A DNA stretch of 64,000 nucleotides from Desulfovirgula thermocuniculi DSM 16036 (GTDB lineage: Bacteria > Bacillota > Desulfotomaculia > Desulfotomaculales > Desulfovirgulaceae). The translations under genes and the position numbers were made by a program. The notes under the pieces were generated by a model. The model was not told where the DNA came from. It made no database searches and saw nothing but the letters and a program-made list of their open reading frames with translations. The stretch lies in assembly GCF_000429345.1 (NCBI RefSeq), contig NZ_AUBR01000005.1, positions 1 through 64,000 on the forward strand, in the 5' to 3' direction. The first letter of the stretch is position 1. The number at the start of each line of letters is the position of its first letter. Shown here one piece after another: positions 25,175 to 34,431 of this stretch.

Positions 25175-26395
25175 GTGCTGGGAGGAAAGCGCATCATCCT
25201 GGGAGTGACGGGGGGCATTGCCGCTTATAAAGCCTGCGAGCTGGCCAGTGCCCTGAGCCGTCGCGGGGCCCTGGTGGACGTGGTGATGACCCGTGCCGCC
25301 CAGGAGTTTGTGCGCCCCCTTACCTTTGCTGCTCTTACAGGGAGGCCGGTACACACCTCCCTTTTTCATACCCCGGGAGGGGACTTCGTCCCGCACATCC
25401 GGCTGGCCAGCGAGGCGGATCTGGCCGTAATCGCCCCGGCTACGGCCAACTTCCTCGCCAAGCTGGCCTGGGGCCTGGCCGACGACCTTTTGAGCACCCT
25501 CCTCTTGGCCCTGCGTTGCCCGGTGCTCCTCTGCCCGGCCATGAACACAGCCATGCTCATGCACCCCGCCGTACGCGCCAACCTCCAGCGGCTGAGAGAA
25601 ATGGGATACCACATTATGGAACCGGCTGCCGGACACCTGGCCTGCGGGGCCCAGGGGCCCGGGCGTCTGCCGGAGCCGGAAGAGATCCTGGAGCGCATCG
25701 CGGACCTGCTGGCCCCGCAGAAGGACTACCGGGGCGTTAAGGTGCTGGTTACTGCTGGCGGTACCAGGGAGCCGCTGGATCCCGTGCGTTTTATCTCCAA
25801 CCGCAGCTCGGGCAAGATGGGTTACGCGCTGGCCCGTGCGGCGGCCAGGCGGGGGGCCGCCGTAACCCTGGTTTCCGCACCCACCGCCCTCAAGCCCCCC
25901 AAAGGAGTGGAATTCGTCTCCGTGGAAACGGCCCGGGAAATGTACCGGGAGGTGGTCAGCCGCTTCCCGCTCCAGGATGTGGTCATTAAGGCTGCCGCGG
26001 TGGCGGACTACCGCCCCAGGGTGGTGGCCGCCCAGAAGATAAAGAAGAAAGAGGGTACCCTTATTCTGGAGCTGGAAAAAAACCCGGATATCCTTTTTGA
26101 GCTGGGCCGGCAAAAGTTGCCTCATCAGGTGCTGGTTGGCTTTGCGGCCGAAACGGCAGACCTTGAGGCAAACGCCCGGGAAAAGCTGGAGAAAAAGAAC
26201 CTGGACCTGCTCGTGGCCAACGACGTCACACGGCCCGGTGCCGGCTTTGGTTGGGATACCAACGAGGTGAAAATTTTTTATCCCGACGGGCGCGTTCAGC
26301 CGCTGCCATTAATGCCCAAAGAGGAGCTGGCCCACCGCCTCCTGGACATCGTGCGGGAAATTCGCACCCTTAAAACCACCCGGGCGGAGGGGTGA
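25175..26395 (+). CDS. coaBC: Bifunctional phosphopantothenoylcysteine decarboxylase / synthase
   Basis: CoaBC adds cysteine to phosphopantothenate (with CTP) and decarboxylates the product, two steps of CoA synthesis. The 406-residue protein has the flavin-binding CoaC half (RIILGVTGGIAAYKACELAS; MNTAMLMHPAVRANLQRL; catalytic ACGAQGPGRLPEPEEI) and the CoaB half from VLVTAGGTREPLDPVRFISNRSSGKMG to KNPDILFELG and LLVANDV. GTG 25175 follows GGGAAGGGGGATAAGCC. It has a normal length and no missing residue is seen. Confidence 0.95.
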   Translation: MLGGKRIILGVTGGIAAYKACELASALSRRGALVDVVMTRAAQEFVRPLTFAALTGRPVHTSLFHTPGGDFVPHIRLASEADLAVIAPATANFLAKLAWGLADDLLSTLLLALRCPVLLCPAMNTAMLMHPAVRANLQRLREMGYHIMEPAAGHLACGAQGPGRLPEPEEILERIADLLAPQKDYRGVKVLVTAGGTREPLDPVRFISNRSSGKMGYALARAAARRGAAVTLVSAPTALKPPKGVEFVSVETAREMYREVVSRFPLQDVVIKAAAVADYRPRVVAAQKIKKKEGTLILELEKNPDILFELGRQKLPHQVLVGFAAETADLEANAREKLEKKNLDLLVANDVTRPGAGFGWDTNEVKIFYPDGRVQPLPLMPKEELAHRLLDIVREIRTLKTTRAEG

Positions 26396-26419
26396 ATAGA
26401 ATATACCGGGGGTGATGCC

Positions 26420-26755
26420 ATGTTATTCCATGGTCCCGGTCGGGAAGCAGGATGGTGCCAAGTCGACGAGGCCGAGATCAAGATCGGGGACGTGGTGATG
26501 CGCATGAACCGCCGCGCCAAGCACGTTGTCCCGGCTGAATTTTCGGCCTACATCCCCCGCCTGGAGGTGCGCCGGCGCCATTACCACGCCGGCCACCTGG
26601 TGTGCGAGGAAGAACTGATCCTTAACAGCGTGACCATGGTCCATGCTCCCTGCCACCAGTCGGCGGTGCCTCCGGGCAGGGGTGTCCCCCCGCCCCTCTC
26701 CCCGCCTCCTCCGGCATGCGCTCCGCGGCTGAAGATCAGCTACGGGGAGAGATAA
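26420..26755 (+). CDS. Hypothetical protein with proline-rich tail
   Basis: I do not recognise this 111-residue protein. It starts MLFHGPGREAGWCQVDEAEIKIGDVVMRMNRRA and has a compact middle (IPRLEVRRRHYHAGHLVCEEELILNSVTM) rich in Arg, His and Cys, then a stretch PPGRGVPPPLSPPPPAC and a basic end. ATG 26420 follows GGGGGTGATGCC. It lies between coaBC (24 bases) and priA (3 bases) in the same direction, and codon use is like the neighbours, so it is likely expressed in the operon. The four histidines and three cysteines could bind a metal. There is no gene at this point in Bacillus. Confidence 0.5.
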   Translation: MLFHGPGREAGWCQVDEAEIKIGDVVMRMNRRAKHVVPAEFSAYIPRLEVRRRHYHAGHLVCEEELILNSVTMVHAPCHQSAVPPGRGVPPPLSPPPPACAPRLKISYGER

Positions 26756-26758
26756 GGG

Positions 26759-28960
26759 TTGGCCGCAGAGGTAGTGGTCTCCCTGGCCCTGCGCCGGGTG
26801 GACAAGGTATTTTATTATAACGTGCCTCCTCACCTGGAAGGAAAGGTAAAGGTGGGTAGCAGGGTTATGGTACCTTTTGGCCGGCGCCAGGTAGAGGGGT
26901 ACGTGGTGGGCTTTGGCCCGGCGCCCGCAGGTACCGGCCTCAAGGATATTGCCGACATCCTGGATGAGGGGCCGCTGCTGACCCCTCACCAGCTGAACCT
27001 GGCCAGGTGGATGGCCGCCTACTACCTGTGCCCCCTGGCTGCAGCCATCCGCACCATAGCCTGGCCGCTCCTGCACGGCTCTCCTCCGGGGAGGACTTAC
27101 GTGCTCTTGCCGCAAGGCGACCGGGAGGCACCTGACCCCCGCCGCGCGCCGAAGAGTGCCGCCGCCTGGCGCGCGGCCCTGGAGCACCCCGGGCTGTCCC
27201 GCACGGAGCTGGCCAGGAAGGCCGGAGTTTCTCCCTCGGTGGTGGACGCCCTGGTGGCCAGGGGGCTGTTGCGCCGGGTGGAGCAGGCGCCCCGCTGGTG
27301 GGAGGAAGAAGAAGGGCCTTTGGTGGGGAGCGCAGGGCCGCCGGTTCTCAACGAAGAGCAGGAGAGGGCGGTAAGGGAAATAGTTACCGCCTTGGAGAGG
27401 AAGGAAAGGGCGGTTTTTTTGCTTCACGGTGTAACCGGGAGCGGCAAGACGGAGGTGTACCTGCAGGCCATTGCCGCGGCCCTGCAGCGCGGCAGGCAGG
27501 CCATGATGCTGGTGCCCGAGATTGCCCTAACGCCGCAGATGGTGGAAATCTTCAAGAACCGCTTTGGGGCCCAGGTGGCCCTCCTGCACAGCCGCCTGAC
27601 GCAGCGGGAGAGATACGGGGAATACCAGCGGCTGCGCAGCGGAAAGGCTAATGTTGTCCTGGGCGCCCGCTCTGCCGTCTTTGCCCCCCTGGAGAATCCC
27701 GGCCTCATTGTCATCGACGAGGAGCACGAGCCGTCTTACAAGCAGGAGGAGAGCCCGCGCTACCACGCCCGCACCGTGGCCCTGCGCCTGGCCGGCTACA
27801 GCGGGGCGGTGGTGGTGCTAGGCAGCGCCACGCCTTCCCTGGAGTCGTACGCGCAGGCCGGAGGCAGGGGGCCCTACCGCCTGCTGCGGCTGACCCGGCG
27901 CGTGGGAGGGCGCCCGCTGCCTGAGGTGCACGTGGTGGACTTGCGCCAGGAAATGCGGGAGGGAAACCCGGGGGTGCTCTCGCGGCGCCTCCAGGAGGCC
28001 ATTGCGGAGCGCCTTGCCCGCCGGGAACAGGTAATCCTTTTTTTAAACCGGAAGGGCCATTCCACGCTGGTGGTGTGCCGCGAATGCGGGCTGGTGCTGA
28101 AGTGCCCGCAGTGTGACATCACTTTAACCTACCACCTCAGCCAGCGCCTGCGCTGCCACTACTGTTCCTTTAACGTGCGGGCTCCCTCCCTTTGTCCCGG
28201 TTGCGGTAGCCGTTACCTGGCTTTTCTGGGCACGGGCACGCAAAAGATCGAGCTAGAGCTCCAGAGGCTCTTCCCTCAGGCGGGCATCCTGCGCCTGGAC
28301 AGCGACAGCGCGGGGAGGGGCAGGGCGTACCGCGAGATTATCGACGGCTTTCGCCGCGGCAGGGCGGATATACTCGTCGGCACCCAGATGGTGGCCAAGG
28401 GGCTGGACATACCGGGAGTGACCCTCGTGGGCGTGGTTAATGCCGACGTCTCCCTCTACCTGCCCGATTTCCGGGCCAGCGAGAGGACCTTCCAGCTCCT
28501 TACCCAGGTGGCCGGGCGCTCGGGCCGCGGGGAAAGGGAAGGGGAGGTAATCATCCAGACCTATACACCGCACCACTACGCCATAACCTGCGCCAGGGAC
28601 CACGACTACCTTTCCTTTTACCGCCAGGAAATGGCCGTACGCCGCACCTTGGGCTACCCCCCCTTCTCTTACCTGTGCCGCCTGTTGGTCACGGGTGTCG
28701 GGGAGGATAGCGTTGCCGAGGGGGCGGGTATCCTTGCCCGGGAAATACGCGCGCAGGAGGCGGGTGTGGACGTGCTGGGGCCTGCGCCGGCCCCCCTGGG
28801 GCGCCTCAAGGGTCGCTACCGCTGGCACCTAGTGCTAAAGGCCGGTGAGCAGGCTGCCCTGCGGGAGGTGGTGGGGGCGGCCTTGAAAAGCTGTGAGAAA
28901 ATGGCCCTCTTTCGGAAAGTGCGCGTGTCCGTAGACATGGCCCCCCAGAGTATGATGTGA
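26759..28960 (+). CDS. priA: Primosomal replication restart helicase PriA
   Basis: PriA recognises stalled forks and reloads the replicative helicase. The 733-residue protein has the N-terminal 3'-DNA-binding domain (VSLALRRVDKVFYYNVPP), a winged-helix part, helicase motif I GVTGSGKTEVYLQAI (about residues 225-239), the DEEH box VIDEEHEPSYKQEE (about 318), ATPSLES, eight zinc cysteines (CRECGLVLKCPQCD, CHYCSFNVRAPSLCPGCG) and motifs V/VI (VGTQMVAKGLDIPGV; QVAGRSGRGEREG). TTG 26759 starts 3 bases after the hypothetical gene. Normal length. Confidence 0.95.
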   Translation: MAAEVVVSLALRRVDKVFYYNVPPHLEGKVKVGSRVMVPFGRRQVEGYVVGFGPAPAGTGLKDIADILDEGPLLTPHQLNLARWMAAYYLCPLAAAIRTIAWPLLHGSPPGRTYVLLPQGDREAPDPRRAPKSAAAWRAALEHPGLSRTELARKAGVSPSVVDALVARGLLRRVEQAPRWWEEEEGPLVGSAGPPVLNEEQERAVREIVTALERKERAVFLLHGVTGSGKTEVYLQAIAAALQRGRQAMMLVPEIALTPQMVEIFKNRFGAQVALLHSRLTQRERYGEYQRLRSGKANVVLGARSAVFAPLENPGLIVIDEEHEPSYKQEESPRYHARTVALRLAGYSGAVVVLGSATPSLESYAQAGGRGPYRLLRLTRRVGGRPLPEVHVVDLRQEMREGNPGVLSRRLQEAIAERLARREQVILFLNRKGHSTLVVCRECGLVLKCPQCDITLTYHLSQRLRCHYCSFNVRAPSLCPGCGSRYLAFLGTGTQKIELELQRLFPQAGILRLDSDSAGRGRAYREIIDGFRRGRADILVGTQMVAKGLDIPGVTLVGVVNADVSLYLPDFRASERTFQLLTQVAGRSGRGEREGEVIIQTYTPHHYAITCARDHDYLSFYRQEMAVRRTLGYPPFSYLCRLLVTGVGEDSVAEGAGILAREIRAQEAGVDVLGPAPAPLGRLKGRYRWHLVLKAGEQAALREVVGAALKSCEKMALFRKVRVSVDMAPQSMM

Positions 28961-28981
28961 TGGCTAGGGGTGAAATGAAAG

Positions 28982-29452
28982 TTGGCCGTTTTCAAGATTG
29001 TCCAGTACGGGGATGCGGTGCTCCGGGAAAAGGCCAGGCCGGTAACAAAGATTACCCCCAACGTCTTAAAACTCCTGGACAACCTGCGCGATACCATGTA
29101 CAGCGCCAGGGGCGTGGGCCTTGCCGCGCCGCAAATTGGCGTGTCCAAGCGGGTTATTGTGGTGGATGTCGGCGAGGGGCTTATTGAGCTGATCAATCCG
29201 GAGATCGTGGAGGCGCAGGGCGAGGAGGTAGATACCGAGGGGTGCCTGAGCATCCCCCACCTGGTCGGGGAAGTGCCCCGCGCGGTGGAAGTGAAGGTGG
29301 TAGGATTGAACCGCCAGGGCCACCGGGTGGAGTACCAGGCCAGGGGCTTCCTGGCCCGGGCCCTGCAGCATGAGATAGATCACCTCGACGGCATACTATT
29401 TATTGACCGGGCCATCCGCCTCCAGCCCGTCAGATCCAGGTCCCGGGAATAG
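28982..29452 (+). CDS. def: Peptide deformylase
   Basis: Removes the formyl group from new proteins. The 156-residue metalloenzyme has all three motifs: [11 protein letters not shown] (about residues 44-54), EGCLSIP with the metal cysteine (about 85-91) and [12 protein letters not shown] with two histidine ligands (about 129-140). The TTG at 28982 is preceded by a weak AGGGGTGAAATGAAAG site. It is followed by fmt, the formyl donor enzyme for the same cycle, after 21 bases. Confidence 0.95.
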   Translation: MAVFKIVQYGDAVLREKARPVTKITPNVLKLLDNLRDTMYSARGVGLAAPQIGVSKRVIVVDVGEGLIELINPEIVEAQGEEVDTEGCLSIPHLVGEVPRAVEVKVVGLNRQGHRVEYQARGFLARALQHEIDHLDGILFIDRAIRLQPVRSRSRE

Positions 29453-29473
29453 ACGAGGGGCGCATGCAAACCA

Positions 29474-30442
29474 ATGAAGGTCGTCTTTATGGGTACTCCT
29501 GATTTTGCCCTGCCTTCGCTGGAGGTGCTGGTCAGCTCGCCGCACCGCGTGGTGGGGGTTGTTACGCAGCCCGACCGGCCCAGGGGCAGGGGGAAAAAGG
29601 TGCAGCCTCCCCCGGTAAAGGTCCGGGCCCTTTCCTTGGGCCTGCCGGTGTTCCAGCCGCAGCGGGTAAAAGAGGAGGGGTTTGTAGACCTCGTGCGGGG
29701 CCTGGCCCCCGACGCGGTGGTGGTAGTGGCCTACGGGCAGATCCTCCCCCCGTCAATTTTGCGGCTGCCACCCTACGGGTGCATTAACCTTCATGCCTCG
29801 CTGCTGCCCCGTTACCGCGGCGCCGCGCCCATCCAGCGGGCAATTATGAACGGGGAAAAAGAGACGGGCGTCACCACCATGCTTATGGATGAAGGCCTGG
29901 ACACGGGCGGCATTTTGTTGCAGCGGCGCGTGCCCATTTATGAGGAGGATACCGCCGGTAAGCTTCACGACCGCCTGGCCCGCGAGGGAGCGGAGTTGCT
30001 CCTGGAAACACTAGACCTGCTGGCCCGGGGGGACCTGGCTCCCCGCCCCCAGGACCACCGCCTGGCCACCTATGCGCCTCCCCTGACACCGGAGGATGAG
30101 CTTATCGACTGGCGGAGGCCGGCGCGTGACCTCTACAACCAGGTACGCGCCTTGAACCCGTGGCCCGTGGCCCGCACCTGGCTGGAGGGCAAGGTACTCA
30201 AGGTGTGGCGGGCCGCCGCAAGCCCCCTCCCCCCTCCCGCGAGGGCGCAGCCGGGGGAAGTCGTCCTCTCCCGCAAAGAGCTGGTAGTGGCTACCGGCGT
30301 GGGGTGCCTGGCCCTGCTGGAAATCCAGCTGGAGGGCGGGAAGCGCCTGCCGGCAGAGGATTTCCTGCGGGGGAGGCCCATACCGGAGGGCACGGTGCTG
30401 GGCAAAAGGGTTGAGGGTTGCTTTGGCCATGAAACCGTCTAA
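29474..30442 (+). CDS. fmt: Methionyl-tRNA formyltransferase
   Basis: Formylates initiator Met-tRNA with 10-formyl-THF. The 322-residue protein starts MKVVFMGTPDFALPSLEVL, has the catalytic region INLHASLLPRYRGAAPIQRAI (about residues 104-124), TGVTTMLMDEGLDTGGIL and the C-terminal tRNA-binding OB-like domain ending LGKRVEGCFGHETV. ATG 29474 follows AGACGAGGGGCGC. The end overlaps the start of the DUF116 gene by 14 bases. Confidence 0.95.
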   Translation: MKVVFMGTPDFALPSLEVLVSSPHRVVGVVTQPDRPRGRGKKVQPPPVKVRALSLGLPVFQPQRVKEEGFVDLVRGLAPDAVVVVAYGQILPPSILRLPPYGCINLHASLLPRYRGAAPIQRAIMNGEKETGVTTMLMDEGLDTGGILLQRRVPIYEEDTAGKLHDRLAREGAELLLETLDLLARGDLAPRPQDHRLATYAPPLTPEDELIDWRRPARDLYNQVRALNPWPVARTWLEGKVLKVWRAAASPLPPPARAQPGEVVLSRKELVVATGVGCLALLEIQLEGGKRLPAEDFLRGRPIPEGTVLGKRVEGCFGHETV

Positions 30443-31202
30443 ATTTCTCTTCCCGGCGCTTCTAGGCGGCAGCCTTTTGCTGGTGGTCTTGCTCGTGGCG
30501 GCCACCTGGTACCTGATTTTTGTCCCCGCACGCACCCTGGCTCACCGGATTATTTTCTGGTTCGCCGTTTCCCTTCTGGCATGTGTGGCCCTCCTTGCGG
30601 CAAGCGGCTTTTTGGGCATGGTGCTGACCCTTGCCGCCGCGCGGACCTGCGAGCCCCTGCAGGCGCCCACCAGGGTGGCCATCAACACCTTTTTCCCCGT
30701 AATTCTCGCCCTGGGGCGCCTTCTCGGAATAAGTACCGACAACATCAGGAGGTCCTTCATCGAGGTGAACAACCAGTTGGTGCGTGCCCGCCGCGTGAAA
30801 GTGCTCCCCCACGAACTCCTCCTCCTGGTGCCCCACTGCCTGCAGTGCAGCGAGTGCCCCCACAAAATTACCGTGCATGTGGGTAACTGCCGGCGTTGTG
30901 GCCGCTGCGCCATCGGGGAACTGCTGGCGTTAAAGGACAGGTACGGCTTTAACATGGGGGTGGCTACGGGGGGCACGCTAGCGCGTAAGTATGTGCGTAT
31001 GTTCCGGCCGCGGGCCATTGTGGCCGTCGCCTGCGAGCGCGATCTGAGCAGCGGCATCCTGGACACCAACCCCATTCCCGTGCTGGGGGTGGTTAACGAA
31101 CGCCCCCACGGGCCCTGCTTCAACACCAACGTTTCGCTGGCCCAGGTGGAGGGGGCTATTTTTAGCTTCCTCCCGGTGGGCGCCAGGAGAGCTGAGGGCT
31201 GA
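30429..31202 (+). CDS. DUF116 family membrane protein
   Basis: An uncharacterised family found beside fmt and rsmB in many anaerobic Firmicutes. The 257-residue protein has two N-terminal membrane segments (about residues 5-28 and 42-66) and a cytosolic domain with conserved cysteines: PHCLQCSECPHKI, CRRCGRC, and a later CERDLSSGIL and GPCFNTNVS. The cysteine pattern suggests metal or iron-sulfur binding. The start at ATG 30429 gives MKPSKFLFPALLGG; a TTG at 30411 in frame is also possible. It overlaps fmt and touches rsmB (1 base). Its function is unknown. Confidence 0.8.
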   Translation: MKPSKFLFPALLGGSLLLVVLLVAATWYLIFVPARTLAHRIIFWFAVSLLACVALLAASGFLGMVLTLAAARTCEPLQAPTRVAINTFFPVILALGRLLGISTDNIRRSFIEVNNQLVRARRVKVLPHELLLLVPHCLQCSECPHKITVHVGNCRRCGRCAIGELLALKDRYGFNMGVATGGTLARKYVRMFRPRAIVAVACERDLSSGILDTNPIPVLGVVNERPHGPCFNTNVSLAQVEGAIFSFLPVGARRAEG

Positions 31203-31203
31203 T

Positions 31204-32562
31204 ATGGTCACGGCGCGCGAGGTGGCCTTAAAGGTGCTCCACGCGGTTGATGCCGGCGGCGCCTACGCCAACATTGCCCTGGACCGCGCGCTGGAGAGGC
31301 ACGGGTTGGGCAGGCTGGACCGCTCCCTGGCCACCGAGCTGGTCTACGGGGTCTTGCGCCGCCGGAACACGCTGGACTGGTACCTGGACCATTTTACGCG
31401 CCACCCTTTAAGCTCCCAGGATCCGTGGTTGAAGAATATCCTGAGGCTGGGGGCCTACCAGATTCTGTACATGGATAAAATACCCGTATCCGCGGCCTGC
31501 CACCAGGCGGTGGAGCTGGCCAAGAAATACGGGCGGCCCGGCGCGGCGGGGTTTGTAAACGGCGTGCTGCGCAGTCTCGTGCGCGGCGCAGGGCAGGTAT
31601 CCTGGCCCGGCCTGCAGGAGGATCCCGTGGCCCACATTGCCTTGAAATACTCCCATCCGGAGTGGGTGGTGCGGCGTTGGGTTGCGGCTTTCGGGGCGGA
31701 GGAAACCATGGCCTTATGCGCGGCCAATAACCGCCCGGCCCCATACGTCTTGCGCACCAACACGCTGAAAACCGACCGCCCGTCGCTCCTGGCGCGTCTG
31801 GCCGCGGAAGGGGTACAGGCCGCACCCACCTCCCTTACCCCGGAAGGCATTACCGTCCTGGAGCACGCCCCGCCGCTGAGGGGCTTTCCCCCTTTTGAGG
31901 AGGGGCTTTTCCTGGTTCAGGATGAGGGTTCCATCCTGGTGGGGCACGCCCTCTCACCGCGCTCCGGGGCAAGGGTACTGGATGCCGCGGCGGCGCCGGG
32001 AGGGAAGACCACCCACCTCGCCCAGCTCATGCAGGACAGAGGGGAAATAATCGCACTGGATGTGCACCCCCGCAAGCTCAAGCTGGTGGAAGACAACTGC
32101 CGCCGCCTGGGTATTTCCTGCGTGCGCACCGCGCTGGCGGATGCCCGCCGGGCGTGGGAGCGATGGCCGGAATGGGCCGACTTTGTGCTCCTTGACGCCC
32201 CATGCTCCGGGCTGGGGGTGCTGCGCCGGCGCCCTGACGCCCGGTGGCACAAGAAGGAGGAAACTATTGCCGGTATGGCCGCGCTGCAGGAAGAGCTTTT
32301 AGAGGGCGTAGCCCCTTGCGTGAGGCCTGGCGGCGTGCTAGTATACAGCACCTGCACGCTCACGGAGGAAGAAAATCTCGCCCAGATAAAGGCTTTTTTA
32401 GCGCGTCACCCGGAATTTACCTGTGAAGATCTCCGCCCCTACCTGCCCGCGGAACTGCACGGGGAAAGAAGCCTTACGGAGGGCTACCTGTTGCTTTTAC
32501 CCCACAGGCACGGCACGGACGGTTTTTTCTTGGCCCGCCTGCGAAAAAAGGATATGGCCTGA
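31204..32562 (+). CDS. rsmB: 16S rRNA (cytosine-967-C5)-methyltransferase
   Basis: RsmB methylates C967 of 16S rRNA. The 452-residue protein has an N-terminal NusB-like RNA-binding domain (about 1-140, with RSLATELVYGVLRRRNTLDWYL) and a SAM domain: motif I VLDAAAAPGGKTTHLAQL (about 259), LLDAPCSGLGVLRRRPD with the first cysteine (about 333) and YSTCTLTEEEN with the catalytic cysteine (about 383). ATG 31204 begins 1 base after DUF116. A run of leftward genes would require a new promoter at its end, which is seen at 32571. Confidence 0.94.
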   Translation: MVTAREVALKVLHAVDAGGAYANIALDRALERHGLGRLDRSLATELVYGVLRRRNTLDWYLDHFTRHPLSSQDPWLKNILRLGAYQILYMDKIPVSAACHQAVELAKKYGRPGAAGFVNGVLRSLVRGAGQVSWPGLQEDPVAHIALKYSHPEWVVRRWVAAFGAEETMALCAANNRPAPYVLRTNTLKTDRPSLLARLAAEGVQAAPTSLTPEGITVLEHAPPLRGFPPFEEGLFLVQDEGSILVGHALSPRSGARVLDAAAAPGGKTTHLAQLMQDRGEIIALDVHPRKLKLVEDNCRRLGISCVRTALADARRAWERWPEWADFVLLDAPCSGLGVLRRRPDARWHKKEETIAGMAALQEELLEGVAPCVRPGGVLVYSTCTLTEEENLAQIKAFLARHPEFTCEDLRPYLPAELHGERSLTEGYLLLLPHRHGTDGFFLARLRKKDMA

Positions 32563-32570
32563 AAGGGGTA

Positions 32571-32579
32571 TGATATAAT
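32571..32579 (+). promoter_or_regulatory. Extended -10 promoter upstream of rlmN
   Basis: TGATATAAT (32571-32579) combines the TG of an extended -10 with a perfect TATAAT. No good -35 hexamer is visible, as is common for extended -10 promoters. It starts 8 bases after the rsmB stop and about 37 bases before the rlmN ATG, so the rlmN-fhaA-...-prkC group can be expressed independently of the upstream housekeeping genes. Confidence 0.55.
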
Positions 32580-32615
32580 AAAACTTAAAAATGCTGCACG
32601 CCGCATGTTTTGATA

Positions 32616-33653
32616 ATGGGCAACATTAAAGACCTGTCCCTGGCGCAAATAAAGGATTACCTGGTCCGCATGAACGAACCTCCCTACCGCGCCCTGCAGG
32701 TGGCCCGCTGGGTTTTCCAGCGCGGGTGCCTTTCCTGGGAGGAAATGACGGACCTCCCCAAGGAACTGCGTGCGGAGCTCAAAGAGCAGTTTTCCCTCAC
32801 CGGGGTAACCCTCTGGCAGAAGCAGGTTTCCCGCCGGGGAGATACCGTCAAGTACCTCCTTGGCCTGGGCGACGGGCAGGCCGTGGAGGCGGTTTTCATG
32901 CGCCACCGTTACGGGCGTACTGTTTGCGTTTCCAGCCAGGTAGGCTGCCGTATGGGTTGCCTTTTTTGTGCTTCCACAATAGGGGGACTGGTACGCAACC
33001 TCTCGCCGGGGGAAATGTACGACCAGGTAATGGTTGCCCAGCGTGATGCCGGAGAAAGGGTTAGCCATGTGGTGCTCATGGGCACCGGGGAGCCCCTAGA
33101 AAATTACGAGCAGGTAATGGTATTCCTGGAGCACCTTACCGCGCCCTACGGACTGCATCTCAGCTGGAGGCACATCACCATCTCCACCTGCGGGGTGGTG
33201 CCGGGAATTTTGCGGCTGGCCGAAAGGCGCCTGCCCTTGACTCTAGCCGTTTCCCTTCATGCGCCCAACGACGAGCTGCGCAGCCGCCTGGTGCCCGTCA
33301 ACAGGCGCTATCCCTTAAAGGAATTAATGGCCGCCTGCCGGGAGTACGTGCGGCTGACCAGGAGGCGCCTTACCTTTGAGTACGTGCTCCTGGATGGCGT
33401 AAACGACAGCGTGTCCTGTGCCCGGGAGCTGGCTTACCTTGTCAGGGGGCTGCTCTGCCATGTCAACCTGATACCGGCCAACCCTGTACCGGATCGCCCT
33501 TTTGTCGCCCCCTCTCCGCCTGAACGGGTGGCTGTCTTCAAAAGGGTATTGGAGCGTGCTGGCGTTAAAGTAACCATGCGCCGCGAGCTGGGTGCGGACA
33601 TAGATGCCGCCTGCGGCCAGCTGCGGCGCCGCGTGCTGGGGTTGTACGGGTAG
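32616..33653 (+). CDS. rlmN: Dual-specificity 23S rRNA A2503 / tRNA A37 C2-methyltransferase
   Basis: RlmN is a radical SAM enzyme that methylates C2 of adenosine in 23S rRNA and some tRNAs. The 345-residue product has the cluster motif CRMGCLFCAST (about residues 110-120), MGTGEPLENYEQV, and the C-terminal methyl-carrier cysteine in LGADIDAACGQLRR (about 333). ATG 32616 has no strong binding site; a TTG two codons before it is the alternative. The gene order rsmB-rlmN is as in Bacillus. Confidence 0.94.
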   Translation: MGNIKDLSLAQIKDYLVRMNEPPYRALQVARWVFQRGCLSWEEMTDLPKELRAELKEQFSLTGVTLWQKQVSRRGDTVKYLLGLGDGQAVEAVFMRHRYGRTVCVSSQVGCRMGCLFCASTIGGLVRNLSPGEMYDQVMVAQRDAGERVSHVVLMGTGEPLENYEQVMVFLEHLTAPYGLHLSWRHITISTCGVVPGILRLAERRLPLTLAVSLHAPNDELRSRLVPVNRRYPLKELMAACREYVRLTRRRLTFEYVLLDGVNDSVSCARELAYLVRGLLCHVNLIPANPVPDRPFVAPSPPERVAVFKRVLERAGVKVTMRRELGADIDAACGQLRRRVLGLYG

Positions 33654-33663
33654 GTGGAAAGCC

Positions 33664-34431
33664 GTGGGACTGTTTTCCGAGCTCGAGGGCAGCCTCGAAA
33701 AGTACATTGAGGGCTTTTTCCGGGACAGGTTTAAGGGGCGCGTGCAGCCGCTAGACATGGCCAAGCGCCTCTTCCGGGAAATGCGGGACCGCAAAAGGGT
33801 AAGCATCAGCCGGGTTTACGTGCCCAACGAATACATAATTTACCTGCATCCCGAAGATTACAAAGGTGTTTCTCACCTTGCCCCTTACCTGGCCGAGGAG
33901 CTGGAAGAGTACCTTTTACAGAAGGCGCGGGAAAAAAATTTCACGCTGGTGGCTGCACCCAGGGTGGAAATCAGGGAGTCGCCTGAGGTGCCCGGCGGGG
34001 AGATGCGGGTGGAAGCCTCCTTTGGCCAGCCGGAGGATGCAGGCACAGCCGGTACCCATCCAGGGGAAGGGGAAATGGAAGACACCTTGGAGTACCGCCC
34101 GGACCGCTCCGCCGTGCCTGCACCCGCCTGCCGGGAGGAGGTAAGGGCGCGGCTCGTAGTTACCGAGGGGCCGGCAAAGGGGAAGGTGTTTGAGCTCTTG
34201 CCCCGCACAGCCGTGGTGGGGCGCCGGGAAACATGCGACCTGGTTATTGATGATCCCAGCGTTTCACGCCGCCATGCCCGGCTGGAGTACCGCGGGGGGA
34301 ACTTTATCCTGCGCGACCTGGGTAGCACCAACGGGGTTTACGTAAACGGCGTGCGGGTTCACTCCAAGGTGCTCTCCTCAGGGGACGTGATCAAGCTCGG
34401 CACCACCCTGTGTACTTTTGAGGTGGATTAG
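33664..34431 (+). CDS. FhaA-like protein: DUF3662 domain plus C-terminal FHA domain
   Basis: The 255-residue protein has an N-terminal DUF3662 domain (about 1-120, LFSELEGSLEKYIEGFFRDRFKGRVQP, then NEYIIYLHPEDY), a variable linker and an FHA domain (about 160-255) with VVGRRETCDLVIDDPSVSRRHARLEY and DLGSTNGVYVNG, the phosphothreonine-binding loops. This is the layout of mycobacterial FhaA, a PknB substrate that regulates wall synthesis. GTG 33664 starts 10 bases after rlmN with a GTGGAAAGCC leader; reading farther upstream gives non-family residues. It should bind proteins phosphorylated by the PrkC kinase encoded four genes later. Confidence 0.88.
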   Translation: MGLFSELEGSLEKYIEGFFRDRFKGRVQPLDMAKRLFREMRDRKRVSISRVYVPNEYIIYLHPEDYKGVSHLAPYLAEELEEYLLQKAREKNFTLVAAPRVEIRESPEVPGGEMRVEASFGQPEDAGTAGTHPGEGEMEDTLEYRPDRSAVPAPACREEVRARLVVTEGPAKGKVFELLPRTAVVGRRETCDLVIDDPSVSRRHARLEYRGGNFILRDLGSTNGVYVNGVRVHSKVLSSGDVIKLGTTLCTFEVD

